Part shown: positions 6,609 through 13,525 of the stretch, piece by piece | Layout: every line of letters starts with the position of its first letter | Position numbering within the stretch: the first letter of the stretch is position 1 | NCBI GenBank assembly: GCA_050999155.1 | Contig: JBPCPM010000066.1 | Coordinates: 1 to 15,885 of the forward strand | Length of the DNA: 15,885 bases | Origin: JBPCPM01 sp050999155 | Lineage (GTDB): Bacteria; Actinomycetota; Thermoleophilia; Solirubrobacterales; 70-9 | Reading direction: 5' to 3' | Translations under genes and position numbers: made by a program | Notes under the pieces: model-generated | What the model was told of the DNA's origin: nothing | The model's database searches: none | The model's input: the letters and a program-made list of their open reading frames with translations, nothing else

Positions 6609-7591
6609 GCCGGTATCTCCGTGTCGTCGGAGGGGGGCCGGTCGGCACCCTCCTCGGCCGGGTGACCCGTCAAGGCGAGAAAGACCGCGTCGAGCGTCGG
6701 CTGGCCGACCGAGAAGTCGGCGACCCCGATCCCGGCGCGGGTGATCGTGGCCACGGCCTCCGCCCCGCGCTCGCTGTCGGCACAGACGGCGGTCAGAGCC
6801 GCCGGATCCGGCTCCAGCGCGACCGCCTCGACCTGCCGCTCGAGCAGTTCAGCCGCCTCGGCGCGCCGGCCGGGATCGTCCAGGCGCATGCGCAGGGTGC
6901 CCGCGCCGACCGATGCCTTGAGCTGGGTCGGTGTCCCCTCGGCAATCACCCGGCCCTGGTCGATGACGGCGATCCCCTCGGCCAGCTGGTCGGCCTCGTC
7001 GAGGTACTGGGTGCACAGCAGGATCGTCGTGCCCGCGGCGGCCAGCGCCCGGATGATCTCCCACACCTGGTTGCGTGCCCGAGGGTCGAGTCCGGTCGTC
7101 GGCTCGTCGAGGAACATCAGCTCGGGGGTGACCACGATCGAGGCGGCGATGTCCAGCCGCCTGCGCATCCCGCCCGAGTAGTTCTTGACCAGGCGCCCGG
7201 CCGCCTCGCCCAGCCCGAAGGCGTCCAGCAGCTCGGCGCCGCGCTCCCGGGCGGCACGTCGCCCGAGCCCCAACAGGCGGCCGATCAGGACGAGGTTCTC
7301 GTGCCCGGTCAGGTCCTCGTCGACGGAGGCGAGCTGGCCGGTGAGGCTGACCCGTCCCCGGACTTCGTCCGCTTCGTCGCGGACATCGTGCCCGAGCACG
7401 CGAGCCGTCCCACCGTCGGGAGGCAGCAGGGTCGCGAGCATGCGGATCATCGTCGTCTTGCCCGCCCCGTTGGGACCCAGCACACCGTAGACCGCCCCGC
7501 GCCGAACCGCGAGGTCGATGCCGTCCACGGCGCGAACGTCGCCGAAGTCCTTGATGAGGCCCGTCGCCTCGATCGCCAGGGGGCTTGCCAC
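6605..7591 (-). CDS. ABC exporter ATP-binding protein, DrrA-like
   Basis: A 328-residue ATPase that would energise the adjacent permease. Walker A is GPNGAGKT (39-46), the Q-loop is at about Q86, the signature is YSGGMRRRLD (138-147), Walker B is LMFLDEP (157-163) and the D-loop is at D168. The H-loop histidine is replaced by Q194 in LLCTQYLDEADQLA, as in the daunorubicin-resistance DrrA group, which supports this subfamily over generic ABC ATPases. Residues 235-328 form the DrrA-type C-terminal regulatory extension, with DFSVGQPTLDAVFLALTG as its conserved end. The start is GTG at 7591, 4 bases after the reductase stop; the permease overlaps its end by 4 bases. Confidence 0.92.
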   Translation of the reverse strand: MASPLAIEATGLIKDFGDVRAVDGIDLAVRRGAVYGVLGPNGAGKTTMIRMLATLLPPDGGTARVLGHDVRDEADEVRGRVSLTGQLASVDEDLTGHENLVLIGRLLGLGRRAARERGAELLDAFGLGEAAGRLVKNYSGGMRRRLDIAASIVVTPELMFLDEPTTGLDPRARNQVWEIIRALAAAGTTILLCTQYLDEADQLAEGIAVIDQGRVIAEGTPTQLKASVGAGTLRMRLDDPGRRAEAAELLERQVEAVALEPDPAALTAVCADSERGAEAVATITRAGIGVADFSVGQPTLDAVFLALTGHPAEEGADRPPSDDTEIPA

Positions 7592-7595
7592 GCGA

Positions 7596-8186
7596 TCAGT
7601 CCGTGCTCAGGCGGCCGGGGCCGGGCGTGTAGGCGTGGAGCACGACGCCGGAGCCGAAGACCTGGGTATCGGCCAGCTCCAGCGGCACGGTGTCCTGCAG
7701 GTCGGAGGGAAACAGCCGCCGGCCGCTTCCGAGAACCAACGGGAAGGTCATCACGCGGATTTCGTCGATCAGCCCGTGCTCGAGCAGGGCGTGGACCAGG
7801 GTGCGGCTGCCGTGCACGAGGATGTCGCCTCCCGGCTCCTTTTTGAGCGCCGCGACCGCAGCCGGCACGTCGCCTGAGAGCAGCTGCGAGTTCTCCCACT
7901 CCAGCGGATCGGAGAGGGTGGTGGAGGCCACGTGCTTGGGCATCGCGTTCATCTTGTCGGCGAACTCTCCGTCGCGCTCGGGCCACGCGGCGGCAAAGCC
8001 CTCGTAGGTGACGCGGCCGAGAAGCATGGCGTCAGCTTCCATCGTCTCGCGCAGCTTGTAGGCGCCCTGGTCGGCGTCCTGGGGGTGGTTGATCACCCAG
8101 CCGGCGTGGCGGTAGCCCGGCTCGCCGCCGGGCGCCTCCATGACGCCGTCGAGCGAGGCGAACTCCGTGACGATCAGCTTTCTCAT
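7596..8186 (-). CDS. RibD C-terminal / dihydrofolate reductase-like protein
   Basis: A 196-residue protein of the RibD-C family, a DHFR-fold NADPH-dependent reductase domain. It starts MRKLIVTEFASLDGVMEAPG, the family's hallmark strand and substrate loop, followed by DAMLLGRVTYEGFAAAWPER (nucleotide-binding region), GGDILVHGSRTLVHALLEHG and IDEIRVMTFPLVLGSGRRLF. Such stand-alone proteins are common in actinobacteria and their substrates are mostly unknown; true riboflavin or folate roles are unlikely without the deaminase domain. The ATG at 8186 has GGGAAGGG about 5 bases upstream. It sits between a VOC gene and the drrA-like gene in one probable operon. A longer upstream reading to 8243 lacks family similarity and was not used. 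Confidence 0.88.
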   Translation of the reverse strand: MRKLIVTEFASLDGVMEAPGGEPGYRHAGWVINHPQDADQGAYKLRETMEADAMLLGRVTYEGFAAAWPERDGEFADKMNAMPKHVASTTLSDPLEWENSQLLSGDVPAAVAALKKEPGGDILVHGSRTLVHALLEHGLIDEIRVMTFPLVLGSGRRLFPSDLQDTVPLELADTQVFGSGVVLHAYTPGPGRLSTD

Positions 8187-8268
8187 TGCAGCCCTTCCCG
8201 GTGATGGACGGTGTTGGCCTTGAGACCGCAGGTCGGGCCGCAAGTCATCGGTCTGGGCCGACCTCGGG

Positions 8269-8697
8269 TCACGGGAGCAGGGTGGCGCCGTCGTCGGTCA
8301 GGGTCCAGTGAGGATTGTGGGCGATCTCCCACGGGTGGCCCTCGGGGTCGATCATCACCGAGCTGTATCCGCCCCAGAACGTCTCGGCCGGCTCGCGGCC
8401 GATGGTCGCTCCAGCGTCGCGTGCGCGTTCGGTCGCGGCGTCGACCTCCTCGGGCGAGCCGAGATTCAGGGCCAGCGTCACCCCGCCCCAGCCGGGCTGG
8501 TCGGTGACGCAGCTGTCCTCGGCCAGGCGCGCGCGGTCCCACAACGCGACGACCATGCCGCCCGCTTGGAAGAACGCGACGTCGGCGTCGGGCTCGGCCT
8601 CGGTCTGCCAGCCCAGGGCCTCGTAGAACGTCCGGGCCCGTTGGAGGTCACCGACGCCAAGGGTGATGACGCTGACGCGTTGCGAGAACTCGCTCAC
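8269..8697 (-). CDS. VOC superfamily (glyoxalase/bleomycin-resistance-like) protein
   Basis: A 142-residue protein with two beta-alpha-beta-beta-beta modules of the vicinal oxygen chelate fold. Module 1 is VSVITLGVGDLQRARTFYEA followed by LGW (8-30); module 2 ends in VMIDPEGHPWEIAHNP (about 113-128), where the glutamate of PWE is the usual C-terminal metal ligand. The N-terminal ligand position is Thr (T12) instead of His, so catalytic metal binding is doubtful and a binding-protein role is possible. The GTG start at 8697 gives the expected N-terminus. It lies between DUF2277 (45 bases) and the RibD-C gene (82 bases); no structure was seen in those gaps. Confidence 0.87.
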   Translation of the reverse strand: MSEFSQRVSVITLGVGDLQRARTFYEALGWQTEAEPDADVAFFQAGGMVVALWDRARLAEDSCVTDQPGWGGVTLALNLGSPEEVDAATERARDAGATIGREPAETFWGGYSSVMIDPEGHPWEIAHNPHWTLTDDGATLLP

Positions 8698-8742
8698 AGG
8701 ACTTCTGCCGGGCTTCGGGGGCCGACGATCACGGCAGCTGCC

Positions 8743-9012
8743 TCAGGCCGCAAACCGCGCGGCCGAGCGCGCCCGGCGCTTGGCCGCCTCGGCTTCGCGA
8801 TCCTTCGGCGGTGCGGTGGTCACCAGGCCGTCGAGCAGCTCGCGCGTGGCCCGTGCGACCTCGGCGACGGCGTGGTCGAAAACCTCGGCGTTGGCCTGCG
8901 AGGGCTTGGTCGAACCGCTGATCTTGCAGACGTACTGCAAGGCGGCCGCCTCGACCTCCTCGGCGTCGGCGCGGGGCTCGAAATTGTGGAGGGTCCGGAT
9001 GTTTCTGCACAT
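8743..9012 (-). CDS. DUF2277 family protein
   Basis: An 89-residue small cytosolic protein of unknown function. I recognise it from MCRNIRTLHNFEPRADAEEV at the N-terminus, then AALQYVCKISGSTKPSQAN and a C-terminal TAPPKDREAEAAKRRARS tail. This conserved CRNIxxLxNFEP opening defines DUF2277. The fold appears mostly helical with a basic end. The ATG at 9012 has no Shine-Dalgarno but lies 6 bases after a -10 box, so the mRNA may be leaderless. It is probably first in the operon DUF2277-VOC-RibD-C-DrrA-DrrB. Confidence 0.92.
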   Translation of the reverse strand: MCRNIRTLHNFEPRADAEEVEAAALQYVCKISGSTKPSQANAEVFDHAVAEVARATRELLDGLVTTAPPKDREAEAAKRRARSAARFAA

Positions 9013-9018
9013 CGATCG

Positions 9019-9046
9019 AGAGTACCCGCTGGCTGTGGCAGGTCAA
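9019..9046 (-). promoter_or_regulatory. probable sigma-70-type promoter of the DUF2277 operon
   Basis: On the minus strand TTGACC (9046-9041, 5/6 to the -35 consensus) is followed after 16 bases by TACTCT (9024-9019). Transcription would begin at or next to the ATG at 9012, giving a leaderless mRNA. It is the best promoter match in the window. The divergent cupin gene begins 45 bases away on the other side. Confidence 0.55.
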
Positions 9047-9090
9047 TAGGGTGGAAATCGACGCCATTCCGTCTCGAAAGTGAGCGACGC

Positions 9091-9477
9091 ATGCCCGAGT
9101 CCTTCACCCACCACAACCTTCTCGACGTCGACGACCAGGCGCCGGCCTTCGGCCTGGCGGAGTCCCAGGAGGCGCGGTTCGCCAACGACGCCATGGACAC
9201 CGCCCAGACCGGGTTGAGCCTGCACCGCATCAAGCCGGGGGCACGGCAAGGTTTCGGGCACAGCCACGACGAGGCCGAAGAGGTCTACGTCGTGCTCGCC
9301 GGGACAGGGCGGATGAAGCTCGACGACGAGATCATCGATCTGCGCGAGCGCGACGCGGTGCGGGTCGCCGGCCCGGTCATCCGTGCCTTCGAGGGCGGCG
9401 ACGACGGGTTGGAGGTGCTGGCCGTCGGACCGCGTCGGCCCGACGACCGCGGCGAGCTGATCGACGGCTGGTGGTGA
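9091..9477 (+). CDS. cupin domain protein coupled to a sigma factor gene
   Basis: A 128-residue single-domain cupin. Cupin motif 1 is GFGHSHDEAEEVYVVLAGTG (54-73) with metal ligands H57, H59 and E63 or E64. In motif 2, GPVIRAFEGGDDGLEVLAVG (94-113), the usual His is replaced by R98, so the metal site is incomplete and a ligand-sensing role is as likely as an enzyme role. No strong Shine-Dalgarno precedes the ATG at 9091 (GAAAGTGAG is weak). Its TGA overlaps the GTG start of the sigma factor gene, so both proteins are made together. It may report a small molecule to the sigma factor; this is inference from coupling. Confidence 0.85.
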   Translation: MPESFTHHNLLDVDDQAPAFGLAESQEARFANDAMDTAQTGLSLHRIKPGARQGFGHSHDEAEEVYVVLAGTGRMKLDDEIIDLRERDAVRVAGPVIRAFEGGDDGLEVLAVGPRRPDDRGELIDGWW

Positions 9478-10583
9478 GCCCCGCCGTCGAGGACCCCGCC
9501 CTTCTGGACGCCGCACGCGGTGGCGACGAGGACGCGTTCACCCGGCTTGTCGAGCCCTACCGGGGTGAGCTGACCGCCCACTGCTACCGGATGATGGGCT
9601 CGCTGCACGACGCCGAGGACGCCCTGCAGGACTCCATGGTCCGGGCGTGGCGGGGCATCGAGCGCTTCGAGGGGCGCAGCTCCGTGCGCTCCTGGCTGTA
9701 CACGATCTCCACCAACGCGTCGCTGAACGCGATCGCCAAGCGGCCCAAGCGCGTGCACCCGGTCGACTATGGCCCGGCCGCCGATCCGGCCGAGGGCCCG
9801 GGCGAGCCGCTGACCGACTCGGTGTGGATCGAGCCGCTGCCCGACGAGGCGCTCGGGGTGCCCGACGGGGTCGCGTCTCCGGAGGCGCACTACGAGCGCC
9901 GGGAGGCGGTCGAGCTGGCCTTCATCGCCGCCCTGCAGCACCTGCCGCCCAACCAGCGGGCGGTGCTCATCCTGCGCGAGGTGCTCGGCTACTCGGCCCG
10001 GGAGGCCGCGGCCACGCTGGCCACGACCGAGGCGTCGGTCAACAGCGCGCTGCAGCGAGCACGCGCCACGCTCGAACGGCGGCTGCCCGAGCGCAGCCAG
10101 CAGGCCACCGTACGCGAGCTCGGCGACGACGGCGTCCGCGAGATCGTCGACGCCTACCTCGACGCCTGGTACCGGGAGGACATCGACGGCGTGGTCTCGA
10201 TGCTCACCGAGCAGGCGAGCTTCTCGATGCCGCCGCTGCGTTCCTGGTACGGCGGTTCGGGCGGCCACCGCGAGCTGGCGGCCTTCATGAAGGTCGGGCC
10301 GCTGTCGGGCGAGTGGGCCTGGCGGCACCTCGAGGTCCAGGCCAACGGCCAGCCCGCCCTCGCCTTCTACTGTCCGGCCGAGCCCGGCGGCCCGGCGCTG
10401 CCGTTCGCGCTCAACGTGCTGAGCTTCGCGGGCCGGCGGATCAGCGACGTGACCTGCTTCGCCGCCCGCTCGATCGAGGCCACCGAGCAGGCCGCCTACG
10501 GGCGCTGGCCCGACGAGCCGCAGGACCCCCGGCGCACCGAGGACTTCTTCCTGCGGTTCGGGCTGCCCGAGCGGATCGACTGA
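9474..10583 (+). CDS. ECF-type RNA polymerase sigma factor with SnoaL-like C-terminal domain (SigJ/ECF41-like)
   Basis: A 369-residue sigma-70 family factor. Region 2 is FTRLVEPYRGELTAHCYRMM to about residue 95, with DAEDALQDSMVRAWR and a WLYTISTNASLNAI helix. Region 4 is LPPNQRAVLILREVLGYSAR then AAATLATTEASVNSALQRAR (about 150-205). The remaining 165 residues form a SnoaL/NTF2-like domain (IVDAYLDAWYREDIDGVVSM; FTLxPPxxxWYGG-like SFSMPPLRSWYGG). This layout is that of large ECF factors whose C-terminal domain replaces or assists an anti-sigma factor. GTG at 9474 is preferred over GTG at 9471 because it makes a GTGA overlap with the cupin stop. No anti-sigma gene is adjacent. Confidence 0.9.
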   Translation: MSPAVEDPALLDAARGGDEDAFTRLVEPYRGELTAHCYRMMGSLHDAEDALQDSMVRAWRGIERFEGRSSVRSWLYTISTNASLNAIAKRPKRVHPVDYGPAADPAEGPGEPLTDSVWIEPLPDEALGVPDGVASPEAHYERREAVELAFIAALQHLPPNQRAVLILREVLGYSAREAAATLATTEASVNSALQRARATLERRLPERSQQATVRELGDDGVREIVDAYLDAWYREDIDGVVSMLTEQASFSMPPLRSWYGGSGGHRELAAFMKVGPLSGEWAWRHLEVQANGQPALAFYCPAEPGGPALPFALNVLSFAGRRISDVTCFAARSIEATEQAAYGRWPDEPQDPRRTEDFFLRFGLPERID

Positions 10584-10623
10584 CACCGCATCGGCAGCCC
10601 GGTCGCCCGCGGCGCGATCGTCG

Positions 10624-11018
10624 CTACCCGGGCGCCTGGCCGTTGTCCAGCGCGAGGACGTTGCCGTCGGGATCGCGCAGCCAGGCTACGCGGTGGCCGC
10701 CGAAGCGTGCACGCCGCGCTCGTCGGCCTCGATCCCGTCGACGTGATCGAAGGTCACGCCCTTGGCGAGGAGCTCGTCGATCACGGCGTCGTAGTCGTCG
10801 ATGCTCCAGCTCGCTGTCGTCGCGCTTCCGGTTCCCGCGTGCTCGGAGACGTACACCTGAAGCTGGGAGCCGCCGGCGCACTCGTAGCCGCGGACGTGGT
10901 CGTCCATGCCTCCTGCGTCGGCGGGCGTGAGTCCCAAGGTCTGTTCGTAGAACGTGGTTGCCACCCGCATGTCGGAGACGGCGACGGTGGCGCGGACTCG
11001 GCCGTTGGCGATGCTCAT
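10624..11018 (-). pseudogene. VOC superfamily protein gene with a one-base deletion
   Basis: From ATG at 11018 the frame reads MSIANGRVRATVAVSDMRVA, then TTFYEQTLGL and SWSIDDYDAVIDELLAKGV, a VOC-fold protein. After GIEADERGV it runs to an early stop at 10686. The expected end, RFGGHRVAWLRDPDGNVLAL then DNGQAPG and a stop at 10624, lies in another frame. Inserting one base near 10709-10711 (GTGCACGC to GTGGCACGC) rejoins them into 131 residues, the normal length for the family. AAGGAGG lies 8 bases before the ATG, so translation initiation looks intact. The lost base may be a sequencing error in a GG run or a true mutation. It follows the ABC operon by 71 bases. Confidence 0.8.
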
Positions 11019-11064
11019 GTGGTCGTCCTCCTTCGTTGCTTGCCCTGACTGTGACCGCCGGGCG

Positions 11065-11097
11065 GGGCGTGATTCATCGGTCCTTGCGGTCACGCCC
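11065..11097 (-). terminator. hairpin overlapping the end of the ABC permease gene
   Basis: GGGCGTGA (minus strand, 11097-11090) and TCACGCCC (11072-11065) form a perfect 8-base stem with a 17-base loop; the permease TGA stop is part of the first arm. A competing pair GTGACCG (11093-11087) and CGGTCAC (11057-11051) is also perfect over 7 bases. No U-tract follows. It could end the ABC operon or regulate read-through into the VOC gene. Confidence 0.45.
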
Positions 11098-11857
11098 GAA
11101 GCTTGTACCCCCGAGCGAACATGCGCAGGTTCAGGGCAAACAGCGCGGCGGTGGCCAGGGCGAGCACCACGAACGCGATCAGCACGCTGGTCTCGGCGAT
11201 GCCGAGGAAGCCGTAGCGTACGAGATCGATCATGTAGTAGACGGGATCGAAGTAGGTCAGCGTGCGGAACGGCTCGGGCAGCAGGCTGGCCGAGTAGAAG
11301 ACACCGCCAAGAAAGATCAGCGGCTGCAGGACGAAGGTCTGGGCCAGGGCGACATCGTCGAACTGCTCGGCACGGACCCCGACCAGCACCCCCAGCTGGG
11401 AGAAGAAGAAGCCGACAAGAAACAGGGAGCAGATGAGTACGAGGGGGTGCTCGACGGGAAGGTCGATCAGCGGGATCGTGGCGAGGAAGGTCAGCGCGGC
11501 GACGATCATTCCGCGGACGAATCCGCCGAGGCTGAGGGCCAGCAGCAGCTGGGCCGGCGAGGCGGGGGAGGAGAGCTGGTCCTGGATCGCGCCCTGGAAC
11601 TTCTGCTGCAGAATCGACGAGGAGTTGTTGGCGAAGGCGTTGACGGCCCAGGCCATCATGATCAGCCCGGGGACGACGAACACGACGTAGTCGAACCCCT
11701 CGAGCTCCTTGATCCGCGTGCCGAGAGCCGCGCCGAAGACCGAGATGTAGAGGAACGTCTCCAGCAGCGGCGCGCCGAGCGTCTGGCGCTTGATCTTCAT
11801 GAATCGGTTCATCTCGCGGCGCCACAGCGCCATGAAGCGAATCTGCGAGGCGCTCAT
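11090..11857 (-). CDS. ABC-2 type exporter permease (YadH/DrrB superfamily)
   Basis: A 255-residue membrane protein with about six hydrophobic segments. The N-terminus SASQIRFMALWRREMNRFMK is the cytosolic interface helix; LETFLYISVFGAALG, VVFVVPGLIMMAWAVNAFAN, LSLGGFVRGMIVAALTFLAT, LICSLFLVGFFFSQLGVLVG and the TFVLQPLIFLGGVFYSASLL segment follow. The FQGAIQDQLSSPASPAQLLL loop and FDPVYYMIDLVRYGF are conserved in ABC2 permeases of the YadH/NodJ kind. It overlaps the ATPase gene by ATGA. The transported compound is unknown; SoxR control (see the operator at 13045-13075) suggests a redox-active or toxic small molecule. Confidence 0.9.
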   Translation of the reverse strand: MSASQIRFMALWRREMNRFMKIKRQTLGAPLLETFLYISVFGAALGTRIKELEGFDYVVFVVPGLIMMAWAVNAFANNSSSILQQKFQGAIQDQLSSPASPAQLLLALSLGGFVRGMIVAALTFLATIPLIDLPVEHPLVLICSLFLVGFFFSQLGVLVGVRAEQFDDVALAQTFVLQPLIFLGGVFYSASLLPEPFRTLTYFDPVYYMIDLVRYGFLGIAETSVLIAFVVLALATAALFALNLRMFARGYKLRA

Positions 11858-12675
11858 CCCGCCACCTCCGGCACCCTGGACCGCGAGAGCTCGTTGCGGC
11901 CGACCAACTCGAGGTAGGCGTCCTCGAGGTTGGAGACCCCGTACCGGGCCGACAGCTCGGAGTGGGTGCCGGTGGCGACCACCTCACCGTGGTCGATGAA
12001 GGCGATCTTGTCGCACAGCTGCTCGGCCTCTTCGAGGTAGTGGGTGGTGAGCAGGATCGTGGTTCCCTCCCGGTTGATTCGCTGCACGTAGTGCCACAGC
12101 TCGAGGCGCAGCTCGATGTCGACCCCGGCCGTCGGCTCGTCGAGGATCAGCATCCGCGGGCGGTGCATCAGCGCCCGGGCCAGGATCAGCCGGCGCTTCA
12201 TCCCGCCCGACAGGGTCCGCGTCCGCTTGTCGCGTTTTTCGGTCAGCGAGAAGGTCTCCAGCAGTTCCTCGGTGCGCTCGCGCCGCTGCTTGCGCGGCAT
12301 CCCGAAGTAGCCTGCGTGGTAGTCGAGCGTCTCGGCGACGGTGAGAAACCAGTCGAGGTTGAGCTCCTGAGGGGCCAGGCCGACCGCCTGTCGCGCGTCC
12401 TCGTAGTCGTCGACGGCGTCCTCGCCAAAGATCTCGATCACCCCGGAGCTCGGCTGGGCCAGGCCGGTCGAGCAGTGGATCAGCGTCGACTTGCCCGCCC
12501 CGTTCGGGCCGAGCAGCCCGAAGAACTCCCCGTCCTCGATCTCGAGGTCGACACCCCGCAGGGCCTCGACGCCGCCGGGGTAGGTCTTGACGAGATCGCG
12601 GACATGCAGCGCCTTGGCGCCACGCGGCGCGGGCACGTCGGGCGAGAAGGCGGCGTCGGTCACAGCACGCATCAT
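11854..12675 (-). CDS. ABC exporter ATP-binding protein (YadG-like)
   Basis: A 273-residue ATPase for the downstream permease. Walker A is GPNGAGKST (56-64), the Q-loop is Q103, the signature is LSGGMKRRLI (155-164), Walker B is MLILDEP (175-181), the D-loop is near D186 and the H-loop is H212 in LLTTHYLEEAEQLCD. Having the canonical His separates it from the DrrA-like ATPase at 6605-7591. Residues 1-20 are an unconserved lead. ATG 12675 and ATG 12672 are adjacent; either may serve. It begins 14 bases after the DUF5519 stop, with a weak AAGGCGG site, and overlaps the permease by 4 bases. Confidence 0.92.
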   Translation of the reverse strand: MMRAVTDAAFSPDVPAPRGAKALHVRDLVKTYPGGVEALRGVDLEIEDGEFFGLLGPNGAGKSTLIHCSTGLAQPSSGVIEIFGEDAVDDYEDARQAVGLAPQELNLDWFLTVAETLDYHAGYFGMPRKQRRERTEELLETFSLTEKRDKRTRTLSGGMKRRLILARALMHRPRMLILDEPTAGVDIELRLELWHYVQRINREGTTILLTTHYLEEAEQLCDKIAFIDHGEVVATGTHSELSARYGVSNLEDAYLELVGRNELSRSRVPEVAG

Positions 12676-12689
12676 GGCGGCAGCCGCCT

Positions 12690-13016
12690 TCAGGCGCCTG
12701 CGCCGGTAACGCGCTCGTAGTTGAGTCGCATCAGCTCGATCACCTCCCGGACGTCCTCGTCGCCCTCGATCCGCCGCGCGGCCATCTTCGGCGAGTGGGG
12801 GTTGACTGGGTGTGGTCCCACCCGGCCCTGTTCGCGCAGCTGCGCCCCGAGCTCGCGGGGAAAGCCGAAGTGGGCGGCGCGATCGCCGTGCAGGTGGCCG
12901 ATGGAATGGCCCTCGACGGTGAAGCCGTACTCCCCGCGGCTACCGATCCCGGCCTCGACGCCCGGCCAGGCCGTGACGGCCTCGGTGATCTGTTCGCTGG
13001 CGCTGGTGGTGCTCAT
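12690..13016 (-). CDS. DUF5519 / luciferase-domain family protein
   Basis: A 108-residue small cytosolic protein. SEQITEAVTAWPGVEAGIGS, RGEYGFTVEGHSIGHLHGDR, AAHFGFPRELGAQLREQGRV and GPHPVNPHSPKMAARRI match the small domain listed as luciferase family or DUF5519, which has conserved GHxHGD and P-N-S-P-K elements. The name is historical and no light-emitting activity is implied; function is unknown. The ATG at 13016 is chosen over an upstream ATG (13046) because GAGGAG lies 6 bases before it and the upstream one falls inside the -10 region. It heads the ABC exporter operon and is the first gene behind the SoxR-type promoter. Confidence 0.82.
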   Translation of the reverse strand: MSTTSASEQITEAVTAWPGVEAGIGSRGEYGFTVEGHSIGHLHGDRAAHFGFPRELGAQLREQGRVGPHPVNPHSPKMAARRIEGDEDVREVIELMRLNYERVTGAGA

Positions 13017-13044
13017 CGACTGCTCCTCGCTGGTGGGCACGCCC

Positions 13045-13075
13045 AAGGTACAAGTTCAATTACACTTGAAGTCAA
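13045..13075 (-). promoter_or_regulatory. SoxR-type promoter/operator between divergent genes
   Basis: On the minus strand TTGACT (13075-13070) and TACCTT (13050-13045) are separated by exactly 19 bases, the over-long spacer typical of MerR-family targets. The spacer and -35 edge contain TTCAAGTGTAATTGAA, whose arms TTCAA/TTGAA with a 6-base centre match the geometry of the E. coli SoxR box (CTCAA-6-TTGAG). The soxR GTG begins at the next base on the other strand (13076). TACACT at 13061-13066 could be the soxR -10 box, so SoxR may also repress itself here. Confidence 0.7.
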
Positions 13076-13525
13076 GTGGCGGAGCTTCTGACCATCGGCG
13101 AGGTGGCACGGCGCAGCGGTGTCGCGGCGTCGGCGCTGCGCTTCTACGAGCAGCGGGGGCTGATCAGCTCCGAGCGCGCCGGATCGGGCCACCGGCGGTT
13201 CCCGCGGACCGTGCTGCGCCGGATCGCCTTCATCGTCTTCGCCCAGAAGATCGGGCTGACCCTCGAGGAGATCGGCTCCGAACTCGCCCGGTTGCCCGAG
13301 CACCGGGCGCCCAACCGCCGCGACTGGTCCCGGTTGTCGGCTACGTGGACCGCGCGGATCGACGAGCAGATCGATCAGCTCGAGCGGCTGCGGGCCGGGT
13401 TGACCGAGTGCATCGGGTGCGGTTGCCTCTCGCTGGAGCGCTGCCGCCTGGCGAACCCCGACGACCGGGCGGCTCGGCTCGGCCCCGGACCCCGCTACTG
13501 GGTGCAGGACGGCTCGCCACGGTGA
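13076..13525 (+). CDS. soxR: redox-sensitive transcriptional regulator SoxR
   Basis: A 149-residue MerR-family regulator. The winged helix-turn-helix is LTIGEVARRSGVAASALRFY then EQRGLI (5-30), with HRRFPRTVLRRI following; residues 85-108 form the dimer coiled coil. The four cysteines C112, C115, C117 and C123 (CIGCGCLSLERC, pattern CX2CXCX5C) are the SoxR [2Fe-2S] ligands, so it should be activated by oxidation of the cluster. In actinobacteria SoxR usually responds to redox-active metabolites and controls exporters and reductases. The GTG start lies at the edge of its operator and has no Shine-Dalgarno, so a leaderless mRNA is likely. Its stop overlaps the next gene as GTGA. Confidence 0.96.
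   Translation: MAELLTIGEVARRSGVAASALRFYEQRGLISSERAGSGHRRFPRTVLRRIAFIVFAQKIGLTLEEIGSELARLPEHRAPNRRDWSRLSATWTARIDEQIDQLERLRAGLTECIGCGCLSLERCRLANPDDRAARLGPGPRYWVQDGSPR

Noticed and set aside
9053..9074. GGAAA and CGTCT before the cupin as an ECF autoregulated promoter
   Set aside because: The spacing is 12 bases, while ECF promoters need about 16-17.
10686..11987. A 433-codon minus-strand frame joining the VOC N-terminus to upstream sequence
   Set aside because: Only the last part from 11018 resembles a protein family; the upstream part is the ABC permease and ATPase genes read in a wrong frame.
12721..13521. N-terminal extension of the glycosylase frame upstream of 13522
   Set aside because: This part is antisense to DUF5519 and overlaps soxR in another frame; family similarity begins at the GTG at 13522.
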